NCBI GenBank assembly: GCA_037179385.1
Contig: CM074179.1
Coordinates: 76,063,719-76,127,718, forward strand
Reading direction: 5' to 3'
DNA: 64,000 bases
From: Holothuria scabra
Taxonomy: Eukaryota; Echinodermata; Holothuroidea; Aspidochirotida; Holothuriidae
Both the position numbers and the translations under genes were made by a program. The notes below the pieces were generated by a model. The model saw nothing but the letters and a program-made list of their open reading frames with translations. It did no database searches and was not told the origin of the DNA. Below are positions 21,166-31,810 of this stretch, piece after piece. Position 1 is the first letter of the stretch. Every line of letters starts with the position of its first letter.

Positions 21166-21550
21166 GGCAATCAAGGAGTTGCAAGTAATTCTCCAGCCAG
21201 TTTTATTTAGACAGAACCCTAGAGTTATAAACTGTTCAAAAGACTACTTTTATGAACATTTCTTCAAACAAGACACCTTTACTTGAGTTGGTCTTGGATG
21301 ATTGTTGTGGTTTGATTAACATTGGAGGAGGAACTAAACTTGAGTGTTAAGGAAAATTCTCCCTGTCTTGGGCGAGCTATTTAAATGAAGATTTGACGAC
21401 CCACCAAGGTAAATTCAGCTAGTTACACTGGTCCACTCAACTGTGCTTCACTCAGGCATGCAACAGACTTCGTGGGCTGAGCAACTGATTTTATAGGCAA
21501 GCCTATGCTACTGTAAGTGAGAGGAAAGCTGAAGTACTTGGAAAAAAATT

Positions 21551-21637
21551 CACATGGAGCTGGATTTGAACCCATGCACATGTGAAACACATTGGTACTC
21601 AGCAGCTGGAAGAAACCACTCTGCCACTCGCTGACCA
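21551..21637 (-). repeat. tRNA-Ser-like SINE head or tRNA pseudogene
   Basis: On the minus strand TGGCAGAGTGGTT (A box) is followed by a long variable segment and GGGTTCAAATCC (a consensus B box), about the spacing of a serine tRNA. The acceptor stem does not close, so it is probably a SINE head rather than a working tRNA. Confidence 0.55.
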
Positions 21638-22210
21638 GTAATAAAGTGTTATAAACTACGTTAGCAGGTACAAATTAAACATGGTTCTAAATACAGAGTA
21701 AGGTCAAGTGGTTTCAAATACAGTTCAAATACTGTGCTCCCCCTCTAACAACAGTTTAGTTTAATGTAAATCTGGTTACAGTTGTGAATTCTTTTAGGTT
21801 GAGAGGAGGGGAAGGTTGCTAATTGTAGTCACATATGTTCAAAACTCTTGCATTATTTACTCAGATATATTACCTTAAGAATTGTCTCAGCATTTTTCCT
21901 ATTTTCCCACTAAAGTAGTACTATATTGGTAAAAAGCAAATTTTTTTTATGATTGAGGGGATTTAAGGTTCACAACTTCTAAGCCTTCAGTGATAAAGTT
22001 TGTTACATTGTATGATTAAAATAATGTGAAGACAGACTGCAGTATAAATTTTGTTTGTAGTGTATCACACATTTTCCTGTAATCATTTATATCTCAATAC
22101 AAAACATATATTGCATTTTTTCACATTAAAAAATGATGGTTTCTAACTTATTTCCGCAAATTTGACTTGATCAGTGGTCAATGTCTTTGAGAATTTGAGA
22201 GCATGCTCTT

Positions 22211-23553
22211 TGGCCTGGAGGCAGAAGACATTGCATTTTTTCACATTTAAGAAGTGATGGTTGCTAAGTATTGTGGCAAATTTTATGGTTAAACTCTTTA
22301 GTTGTCGTGGAAACTTCATTCTTTGCACACAGCACTTTGGTTGCTAGGCACAGATACCTACTGACTGAGAATGTTTACATTTTGTAGTAAAACTAAGCTT
22401 GGTGTCACACCTCTGCTAAATCAAGCATGAAGTAACTGTAAGATAATCTTGCTTAGTCTGACCATAAACAAAGGCTCTGTAAGCAGATATTTCCCAAGAA
22501 GTTATCTTGAGAGGAATAAGCCCCTAGAGTTGGATACAAGTGATAGAAGAGTTCAGTAGTCTTTGTTTGGTGTCTTCCCTCTACAAGCTTATTTACAATT
22601 TATGGAGTTACATTGTAGTGCACAAAATGTGTCTAGGAGGCATGATCAAAGTATCTCTAAGTTACGATGAAAAACTTAACCCCTCAAGAGTTGATTAAAG
22701 TGTGTTTGAGGATCTGTAGTATACTCTATTGAATGGGTGTTTTTTCTACACACTTGTTGTACAGTGTAACAATGCAAACATTCAAGATATCAGCAGAGAA
22801 ATAGCTCTCCCTCCTTCAGAAGTTGTGAAATACCAAAATATTTGAATGAGACTGTGAAAATAACATTAGGGAAAGTGATTTGAGAGTAAATAGTGTGGAA
22901 TTGGCTTGGGGGCAGAAGACTTTGGATTTTTCACATTAAAAAAGTGATTGTTGCTAAGTTATTTTGGCAAATTTTATGGTTAAACTCTTCAGTTGTCATA
23001 GAAACTTCAAGAAAGTTGTCATATCTTTGCCTACAGCACTTTGGTTGCTAGTCACAGATACCTACTGACTGAGAATATTTACATTTTGAAGTTACACTTT
23101 CAGATGTTAGAGGCTTGGTGTCACTTCCTTGCTAAAGGAAGCATGAAGTAACTGTAAGAAAACCTTGCTTAGTCTGACCATAAACAAAGGTTCTGTAAGC
23201 AGATATTTCCCAAGAAGTTATCTTGAAACGAAGAAGCTTCTCTGCAATTTATGGAGTTACAGTGTAGTGCACAAAATGTGTCCAGGAGGCATGATCTAAG
23301 TTTCTCTAAGTTGTGATGAAAAAATTAACCCCTCAAGAGTTTTTTGAAGTGTATTTGAGGATCTGTAACATACTGTATTGCATGGGTGGTGTTTCTTCCC
23401 ATTTGTTATACAGTGTAACAGTGCGAACAGGCAAGACATCAGCAGAGAAATAGCTCTCACTCCTTCAGAAATTGTGAAATACCAAAATATTTGAATGAGA
23501 CTGTGAAAATAACATTAGGGAAAGTGATTTGAGAGTAAATAGTGTGGAATAGC
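22211..23553. repeat. Tandem segmental duplication, unit about 650-690 bp
   Basis: Unit 1 (22211-22903) and unit 2 (22904-23553) run in parallel. Both start with GGCAGAAGAC, share GCACTTTGGTTGCTAG, TACCTACTGACTGAGAAT and CTTAACCCCTCAAGAGTT or its variant, and end TGAGAGTAAATAGTGTGGAA. Unit 2 lacks about 60 bp around the matching position of 22520-22590 and has a few point changes. No gene is seen in either. Confidence 0.9.
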
Positions 23554-23930
23554 TTTACTATAAGTTTCAGTATGGTGCACAATATTGTGTACCTCACTAT
23601 GTGTATATTATAATTGTAAAGATTGTTCTCTATGCATTTGATCATTTGTGAGCATGAAATGCATCAGGATATTAACAATAGATGGATAATCTTTTAATGC
23701 AAAGCACTAAGGAGGACTGCATTTACATCAAATATATTAGCAAAAATATGGAAACTTTGTCTCCTTAACATCCACAAAGTATTTAGATTCTGCAGCATCG
23801 CTGCTCTAGTTACTTCATGGTGTGAAAAAGGCACTGATACTGCTAAATCACATCTTTTCATGCCTTGAGTTTTAGATTTTCTAGGTATGCTACAAATGAC
23901 ACTCTTCAAAAAAATTAGAAGTTGTGGTAG

Positions 23931-24010
23931 AAGTACATTTTTGTTCAAGTTTACTTCCCACTCTTCACCTAGATGAAGAGTGGGAAGTAAACTTGAACAA
24001 AAATGTACTT
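23931..24010. repeat. Perfect hairpin, 37-bp arms with a 6-nt loop
   Basis: Arm 23931-23967 is the exact reverse complement of 23974-24010, with loop CCTAGA. The arms read AAGTACATTTTTGTTCAAG... inward. There are no mismatches over 37 bp. It does not extend further on either side. Confidence 0.95.
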
Positions 24011-24042
24011 ACTGTAGTTGTAATTAATTGTTACCATTCCCG

Positions 24043-24290
24043 TTAAAGGGGACAGTCACCCCTACCTTGAATTAGTTCAGTAGACCATCCTGCTTCATGA
24101 TTGGCTGTCGAGAATCATGTGGTAATGTATTTTTTCTCTTCTCAGTTGTGAAATTTACAAGTAATAGCTGCTAAATTTACCTTGAATATAAGTCCTAAGA
24201 TATTATGAAAGAAAGTCTGCAGAGGAATAAGAATGAAACTGTGAAATTTAGCTGTAGCTTCATATTAAGTGAGGGGTAACTGCTTTTTCC
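24043..24290 (+). repeat. MITE-like repeat, second family
   Basis: It starts TTAAAGGGGACAGTCACCCC and contains CTTCATGATTGGCTGTCGAG and a TTTACCTTGAAT block, all shared with the inverted copy at 40300-40518. The right end GGGGTAACTGCTTT may be the degraded partner of the left end. Confidence 0.6.
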
Positions 24291-27200
24291 GTATAGGTTC
24301 TTGCATAAGAAAACATGGTTGACTTAACCTCAAAAGTAATAAATTGAAGGATTTGTTTTGAATGGGAGTTACTTTTGAAGTTGACCTTTTAAGCTTAGCT
24401 GAAATGGTTGAGTGATTGATTGATAAGAAAGAAAATGGTTGCCCATATCACTCGTGACTGTCTAAACCTACTGACTGTTTGCTAAGTTCATCAATCTTTG
24501 TATACCTCAAAGGTAATTTCACGCTATCAAATGCATCATGAAGATCATTCCTTTTCCATGACCGTCCAAAAGCATATATTATTGAAAATGAAGCTATTCA
24601 CGAGACTGGTTACTAAGTGATCTGAGGTGTGTCAGCCATTTTTTTTCTTCTACCGGTGTCATGAATATTTGTATCCATTACAAAAGCAGAACTTTATCTG
24701 CTTTATTATTTGGTCTGGTCTTGGCAATCACAGTGGTAACTGAAGTTAAGGCTGATGGACCTCAGCAATTTTTTTTCATCATACATTATCCGTCTGTCTG
24801 ATGTGTTTATGGTGGCGTCAGGGAAGAATGAAAGAAGGAAATGTAGTTAGGGGTTTGGTTTGGTACAATTTCAGACATTTTCTGTTTTTTTCGTTTGTTT
24901 TTTTTTTTCTATGCGAAAATAAAACATCCATTTCATGATATCAGGTCAGTCTCTGAATCTCAATTATCGTTTGATACTTATTCTTGTTTGAAAGTTTAAT
25001 GAATGGTGGAAGAGGGTGGGGCACGGATGGTAAGGGAAATGATTGATGAGGAACTATTTCAAAATTAAGTGCAGTGTTGTTAAGATGTTGATTGTCAGTT
25101 GTAGGATGGCTAGCATTTTTATTTTTTTTCTTGATTCTTTTTGTAGGTCAATCATTTTACATCAGTTTCATAAGGTATTTCTTGCTCATTACTGTAACTA
25201 GGTAAGCATCTCTTCAATGATGAAAGGAATCATGTAAGTTTTGAGTCATCAGGTTGAAGCTTGAGGTTGGTAACAGTGGTTGAATTGAAAGATAAATTTA
25301 TGATACAAAGTTTACGGTTACCAGACACCCAGATTTATCAGGGTATAGCCTCCTGTTTTTGGCATGTGTAAAATTGCTCAGCATATTAAGATTTCGTGTA
25401 TTTCACATGTGATTTGCCAGGTTTTTTCCTGGTTTTGTTTTAAATGTTGCACCAATTTGTATCAAGATACCCTTGAAAGCAGAAAAAAATCCTAAGGACA
25501 GCCTCAACCATATACCTCTGAGCAGCTGGCCTAGCTTCCTACCCTCCTTTTCAGGAAATAAATATGGGAACAAAATAATGTTCAAAATGTCGGAATAAGG
25601 TGGTTGTGTGGTAAAAGGATGTAAATAATATGTTCTGAATGGTATTGCGGGGGTAAGGATACAGAGTTTATGAGTAGGGATATAGGTAAGAAGATGTTAG
25701 GACAGTGATGGTATGTGAGTTTCCTCACATTTAGATTTTAAGTGAAACTTTAGAAATTGATAGCATGAGAGTTTGCCTAACTGCTTTTAACTAAATTTTT
25801 GTCTTCCTAACCATAAGAAGCTCCTATATCTTTGGTAGATATGTAAATCTTGGATCTTCTTTATTGACTGATAAACCATGTATAGAACTACTTTCAATAA
25901 GAATGGCTGCCATACAGCTGAAGAGGATACCCACTATTTATGTCAGTGAATTTACTGGAAATCCTATTAAGGCTGTCATCTATCGCCCTAAACTGTATTT
26001 TTTGTAGTAGTCTACATAAATTCACAAGTGAGACAACTTTTTTGATTGACAGGAAGTTCAAAAATGCAGAGTACTGGAGCTCATAGTACACGGCATGAAC
26101 TGTACTGAGAGTTTTTAGATTACACATGCGGTCTAATTGTGAATTCAAGCTGAAACAATAAACTGAATCAGAATGCGGCGGTTCAGACAGTTGTAGGAAG
26201 GGCTTAGGTGAGTACTATCGATAAGAAGAATTGTAATTTTGGGGGGTGAGATGATTGGGACTTTAACCAGTAGTCGCGTGTGAGTGATACTGCATCACCA
26301 GATCAGGTGGGGTTTTGATAAAACTCGGGACTTTACGAACTCAAGTATCCTTCGAGAAGTATGAAGATTTCAGGGTGGGGGTGGGTAGTTATAACATACC
26401 TACCTTGTAAAATAATATTTATAGCCGAAAAAAGCTTCCTTTCATTTCTTTCAAAGTTTGGCCAGAAAGGAAAATATGGAAAAATATGGATTATTGCTTC
26501 CTACATGTTCTTTCTTTCTATGGCACAGTACTATAACTTTTATACAATTTCCGTAAATATACAGTCACGATTTCATTTTATGAGTTTCTTTTGCATGCAG
26601 TTTTTTCCATTTTTTCGTATTCCAATCATTCGGAAAGGAATGAACTCTGTTCTTTGTCAAGATTCTTGGTGAATGTGCAATCGGTCGAGTCTTTGGCCGT
26701 GTTCTCATGTAAAAGATTTATTACCCCCTCACCCATGCCCATGATCATTTTTTTCAACTTGCTTTGCGGAATTGGCGCTCTTTAGTACACAATAAACGAT
26801 TTTGCATGAATGTGGATCATTGAGGAAGGTGCAAAAAGGGGGTTGGCCGGGGGAGGGGGGAGGAGGTTGAAACCAGAATGCTGTGACTGTCATACTTATT
26901 TGAATGACACCAACCAAGACTCAAGGTTGTAGCCTGCAAGGGTAGGGGAAAACTGCTGCAGGAGGGGCAACTGGCCCTTATGACCGTAATACACCATGTG
27001 CTAAGCAATGGTTGTGCCCTTAACAACATTTTGAGAACATCACGCACAGTCATTTCAGCCCCAATGGGGTGGTGTTTGAACTGCCTCCTTGGGTTTTTTC
27101 CGCGCCTGTGCCCGTATATGTTAAAACATGTCTAGCCTTTTCAAAGTGTGAAGGTATTTTGAGAAGTGAATTTTAAATTTTCAACTTACTGGTCGGGTAT

Positions 27201-27663
27201 TATGTAATATGCTTCAGCCTCTTCTGTCCATGGAACGTCTAATTGAAATATTCAATGTGGACGAGAAATTTGAAAAATAGTAGAGGACTTTTCAATCTGG
27301 ACTTTCAGTTTCAGGTTGAAGGTGCAAGTCAGATTGAAATGCTTAAATGGACATTATACTTGATAATTTGGTTTCCCTAAAATTAAATTAAATAATTAAA
27401 GAAAAGAGGATAGACTGTCAAGCACTTCTAAACCTTCAAACTGAGTTAGAAAGGGTTTCGCTGCCTATCCCGACAACACCAGACCAATTTATTATATGGC
27501 TCACACACAGGTACTGATCCAAATATTGCCGGGGTGAGGGGTGACTGGTGATTGGTCTGGAGATCACGTGACCGCAAAAGGTGCACTGAGAAGGTGAACC
27601 GCGAGTATGGTTTCAGGACCGATCACTAGAACGACGACTAGAGACTGAGGCGCCAGTACCTCG
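24291..27663. other. Intergenic region, one MITE copy
   Basis: No coding exon is recognised. A MITE copy lies at 25965-26266. Short open frames here have no protein-like features. Confidence 0.55.
25965..26266 (+). repeat. MITE copy 2, degraded
   Basis: It begins TTAAGGCTGTCATC...CGCCCTAAACTGTA and ends TTTTGGGGGGTGAGATGATTGGGACTTTAA. It contains CATGAACTGTACTGAGAG and AACAATAAACTGAATC in the family order. Confidence 0.7.
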
Positions 27664-28716
27664 CTCCGACAAAATTATGTTAGGAACCCAGAAAATATTC
27701 GACTGGACATTTTCAAATAACTTTCAAAATGCATAAATACAAATAAACAGGAACCTGCAGAGACGGAAGGCTTTAGCCCCTGCTTCACTTTTTTTTTCTG
27801 CCGTGGGCAATTGTTAAACATATTGGGGCGCTTAAGTGATTAGCCCGTCCCACCCCCGCACTTTAAAATTCTGGGTGTAATGGCCGAAACCAAAAAAATG
27901 AGCAGACAAAGTCTTTGTGACAAGTCAACGTCTTCTATTTTATTTCTCTTTACAACAGGAGTCTAACAAGCATACATACGCTCACAAGTAGTTGACAAAA
28001 TGTCCTGCTGTCTCAAAATGCAGTCCACAGGAGATCTATTCCCTACGGTAGATACTTATTTCCCATGGAAATTACAGTAGCGATAAGCATACAAAGCTCT
28101 CCTACTTACACTTTGAAGTCTCCTTTTACGTAGAGTCCACTCACACAATTTCTAGGCACTCGACAATACGTATAGGCACTTCTGTAGACTCCTTGCTGGA
28201 GTAATGCTTCACTTAAACCTCAGCTGAAACTTCAACTTCAAACTTTCAACCCTTTCCTCTTCTTCCTTTTAATTTTCTTACTTTTCTTTTCTTTCTTTTC
28301 TTTCTTTTCTTTTCTTGTACAAAGAATAATGCCTCCTCAAATCCTCTGGTACAGCACACAATCAGCAAATCACTGCTTAGACACTTTCCCTTTGACAACT
28401 TGTAGCTCTCTGACCCAGAGGCTGGGAGGCTCTTAAATATATATCATAAAATTTAAGAACATTACAGAAGGTTCTAGAACAATTGAGATCTTACTACTAT
28501 AGGAACATTCCAGAAAACTCCTGAAGGACCCAGAAGTTACCAACATGAAGCACCATGCAAAGGAAATCTAGAACATTCCACCTTCTTCCAGAAACTATAA
28601 GAAAATTCTAGACTTTGCTAAATGGTTCAGGTATACTTATTAAAGAATACAAATATAGTTCTTGCCTTTTCTAGAATTTACACTACACTGGGTTCCTAAC
28701 ATAATTTTGTCGGAGC
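27664..28716. repeat. 28-31-bp inverted repeat pair enclosing a solo LTR
   Basis: CTCCGACAAAATTATG...GGAACCCAG at 27664-27691 is exactly inverted at 28687-28714. Without the LTR the two arms would have been about 180 bp apart, so they may be the ends of a small TIR element or an older palindrome into which the LTR inserted. Confidence 0.85.
27876..28687 (-). mobile_element. Solo LTR (812 bp) with 5-bp target duplication
   Basis: The block starts TGTAATGG and ends CACTACA, and is flanked on both sides by CTGGG (27871-27875 and 28688-28692). A 5-bp target duplication and TG...CA ends are hallmarks of LTR retrotransposons. Orientation is taken as minus because on that strand a TATA-like ATATATATTTAAGAGCC near 28430-28446 precedes an AATAAA at 27939-27944. 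A CTTTT-rich microsatellite sits at about 28270-28316. No internal coding region remains. The family cannot be named. Confidence 0.85.
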
Positions 28717-28804
28717 TTTCCACTTACGCGTGGTAGTGTGAAAGAAAAAAATCCAGAAAAGGTCCCTAAAACATGCAGCGATCCCCTCTTCCTAACTCAA
28801 GATT

Positions 28805-30525
28805 TTTTCATTTCATTCATTTTCATTCATTTATTTGATTTTTCACTACAATGTACAATATTACATAATATAACAGTTACATAGTAACAATATAGAATAG
28901 ACAGAGTAGCGAAAGGAAGTGAGCTACAAAACCCTTGAGGGCTTAACATTAAAGGCAGAACACTCCCTTAAAAGAAATAGTGTAAAGTACAAAAACAAAA
29001 CAACTTAAGATACTTAGTCGCAAACAAAAGAGTGCCGAATAAGGGAACAAATGTTGGTAACACTAAGTGCAGACGGCAGAACAATCCAGTACCTAGAACG
29101 ACCACCCATAGTCCCATACCACACAACCTCCCCCACCCCACCTACACACCTCCCCCCACCCACCTACTAACACCAAACCATACCTCAAGACCCTACATAG
29201 GAGCCAAGTCCAATACTACCTAACTGGTAAAAAAAAAATGGAAAGGATTTTTTTTTTTTTTAATTAATACATTCCGATGAAATAATTTTGAAGGTTCCTC
29301 TTAAAACTAAAAATAGACGGTTTGCGCTTCAATGTAACTGGAATAGAATTCCACAAGGTGGCTGCACGGTAGTGTAATCCTTTCATTAAAAAGGTTGATC
29401 TACAGCTGGGGATATGCAAGTAATCGGATTGTCTAGTACAGTGTTCATGAATTGCAGAATTAGGGACGAAAAAATCTTTTAGAGAAGGTGGCAATTGATT
29501 CCGTTGAGAGCGATAAACAAACTTGGCTATATTCAGTCTAATGAGGTCCGTGAATTTGAGCAAATTCAGAGACTTAAACATAAGATTGGTATGATCATAG
29601 TAACCCGAAAGAGTAATATGTCTTATAGCTCTCTTTTGAAGAATTATCAATTTATTTAAATACTGATGACTAGCGCCTGACCAGATTATGCAACAATATG
29701 ACAGATGAGTTATAATTAACGTTTGATACAAAGACCTTAGAACATGCTTTGGTAAAATGTGTTTTAACTGTGATAGGACCCCTACCCCCTTTGCTACTTG
29801 GTTTGATACATGATTGATATGCTCATTCCATGAAAGTTTGGAATCGATGTAAACCCCTAGGAACTTTACAGAGTCAACTCTCTTCAAATAAGAACCATTG
29901 ATTTTAATACTAAAGTTACTTATATTACTCTTTTCATTGAAAATGATGTAATTAGTTTTATCTATATTAAGTGACAGCTTATTAGCCGCAAAGCAGTTAG
30001 TGTACACAGTGAGTTCATTGGTAATAATACGTTGAAGTTTGTTTACATCATTATCACTAAAGAAAATATTTGTGTCATCAGCAAATAGCACAACAGAAGC
30101 ATTGGATGAGAGACTACCGATGTCGTTAACATAAATGATAAAAAGGAGTGGACCAAGGATGGAACCTTGTGGGACACCGCAGGTAATCGTTCGTATGTCA
30201 GAGCTGTAACCATTTAGAATCACAAATTGCTGTCTGTTCATTAAATAACTTTTAAACCAGGACAAAAAAATCCCACGGATACCGCAATAATTTAGCTTAT
30301 GACAGAGGATATTATGGTCGATAGTGTCGAACGCTTTGGACAAGTCAAGGAAAATGCCGGCTGTTGTTAGTTTTTTACTCATTAAATTTCTTAGTTTTTC
30401 AACTGCTTCTGAAAGCGCCATTTCTGTGGAAGTTCCGAGCGGAATCCATACTGATGTTTGAAAAGAATATTATGTTTATCAAGAAATTTCACAATACGGT
30501 TATAAATGAGACGTTCAAGTAGCTT
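28805..30525 (-). mobile_element. 5'-truncated non-LTR retrotransposon (L2/CR1-like)
   Basis: It comprises the reverse transcriptase 3' half (29264-30421) plus upstream coding in another frame (to about 30525). A 3' region ends, on the minus strand, with AATAAATGAATGAAAATG-type tandem tails at 28805-28855. A short microsatellite-like tail rather than long poly(A) suits the CR1/L2 group. The 5' part (endonuclease) is missing; sequence beyond 30525 is unrelated. Confidence 0.8.
29264..30421 (-). pseudogene. Reverse transcriptase, truncated and frameshifted
   Basis: The 385-codon frame holds successive RT motifs: GIFLDLSKAFDTIDHNILCH (motif A, catalytic Asp), CGVPQGSILGPLLFIIYVND (motif B), VVLFADDTNIF (motif C, FADD form of the YxDD box), then KFLGVYIDSKLSW and a C-terminal domain ending LQNYFIG. 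Just upstream (30437-30525) the same protein continues in a different frame, with LLERLIYNRIVKFLDKHN and QYGFR. A single-base loss near 30437-30442 has therefore broken it. It would synthesise DNA from its own RNA if intact; here it is a dead fragment. Confidence 0.9.
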
Positions 30526-31031
30526 TTTTGTTTGAAAGTTTCCGTTGTTATCTTTTCCCTAAAAACACACCCACTTCTCAGCAAGAAACGAGTATTAGAT
30601 TGGGAAAATTGGTCCATACCCCTTTTGCTTTTCTTAATTATATACTTAGTTAAAGGTCCTGTTCTCCCAATTGAGATAGCTGTAGCAATAATAGAACCAT
30701 CTGCTCTAGAGTATAGCGGCAAAACCTTCGAAAGGATGCCCTCTTCTGCGGGTGCCATTGCAAACTCCCTCGGCCAACCTTTTGGGTCTCAAAACGTAGC
30801 GCAAATGAAGGTTTCCTTTAGCTGTATAGGGCTGCTGTTGCTCGAAAAATAGCAATGTGCGGCGTTAGGGGTACAGGAAGTTCGTAGCTGAAATGGTATT
30901 AATGGCGTACCGTCGGACTAATTGGTAACGTGGAAAATGTTGATAAAATGTTTCTTTGTTATGTGCAAAAGTCAAGACGCAAATAGTTTGTTGGTTAGAT
31001 GGGGTTCTACGACTCAGTTTCTCCCCTAAAG
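30526..31031. other. Unassigned stretch with overlapping open frames
   Basis: Open frames exist on both strands (30532-30852 plus, 30489-30758 minus), but neither translation is recognised. The segment GTTAAAGGTCCTGTTCTCCC near 30650 resembles the end of the MITE family, so this may be repeat-derived. Confidence 0.4.
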
Positions 31032-31070
31032 GGAAGTGATAAATCGCACCCCTCTGGCAACCACTTCATA
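31032..31070 (+). repeat. Left member of a 39-bp inverted repeat pair
   Basis: The block starting GGGAAGTGATAAATCGCACC is exactly inverted at 43328-43366. Similarity continues inward, weaker, for about 40 bp (CACTTCATAT, then ATATTCATAT). Confidence 0.85.
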
Positions 31071-31522
31071 TAAATAAGTTGATACGTCAATGTTTAAATA
31101 TTCATATCATGTCTTACCGGTGAACAGCTCACAGCGACGTAAATAGAAATAGAGTGTGACTCATGATGATAATAACATGTTTCACAGTTCTTGTGCGCGA
31201 TCGACGGCTGAATCTGGGTTTGACAGGACCCAAACGGTGTATGGTAATTGTCAAATTGCTTTGATTTGGGAAGAAATTATCAAACTATAACAGCACTAAC
31301 TCAGATAAGGCATTCAAGTGTATATGTAGTGACTGCTCTGGAACTGCAGTATCCATACAGTGGCACAACAGACATGTGGATAATCGTGAAAAATCGTAAT
31401 ATAGATCATGTGTAGTATCTGTTCTTTTTCATCCAGTCAAGAATGGAGCCATGCATGGCAGACCAGTAATGTAAATGGTCTGAAGGCCTTGAGGTTGGTC
31501 AAGTGTTGTCCTTAAGTGGACG

Positions 31523-31690
31523 TATAGCTTCTTCGGGAAGCAGTATCAAGTTTGGTTTCGCCGAACGGCCCTTTGCCAGAGGGTCGGGAGGACTTTGAAA
31601 AAAATAATCGTAATATAGCTTCTTCGGGAAGGAGTGTAAGTTTTGGTTTCGCCCGAACGGCCCTTTGCCAGGGGGTCGGGAGTACTTTAG
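31523..31690. repeat. Two-copy tandem repeat, 91-bp period
   Basis: TATAGCTTCTTCGGGAAG...GGTCGGGAG occurs at 31523 and again at 31614. The copies differ at a few positions. Confidence 0.85.
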
Positions 31691-31810
31691 TAAAAGAATG
31701 GAGAAGAATTTGACCCAACTGAAAATTCCATGTCACCGACCATGTACCCAAAATAGGATATATCCATTGGCGTACGAGCTAGGGATTGGGGGCAAGGGGG
31801 CAGTCTGCCC

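Larger units (their letters stand above)
19524..22210. other. Intergenic region with MITE and SINE copies
   Basis: No gene is supported. It contains a MITE at 20076-20379, a SINE at 20945-21165 and a tRNA-Ser-like SINE head at 21551-21637. Confidence 0.6.

Noticed and set aside
21551..21637. Functional tRNA-Ser gene
   Set aside because: A and B boxes are present, but the acceptor stem does not pair and SINE-like sequence follows.
30489..30852. Overlapping open frames at the 5' side of the RT fragment, considered as a transporter exon
   Set aside because: Neither strand shows a family pattern I can defend. Part of the stretch resembles MITE end sequence.
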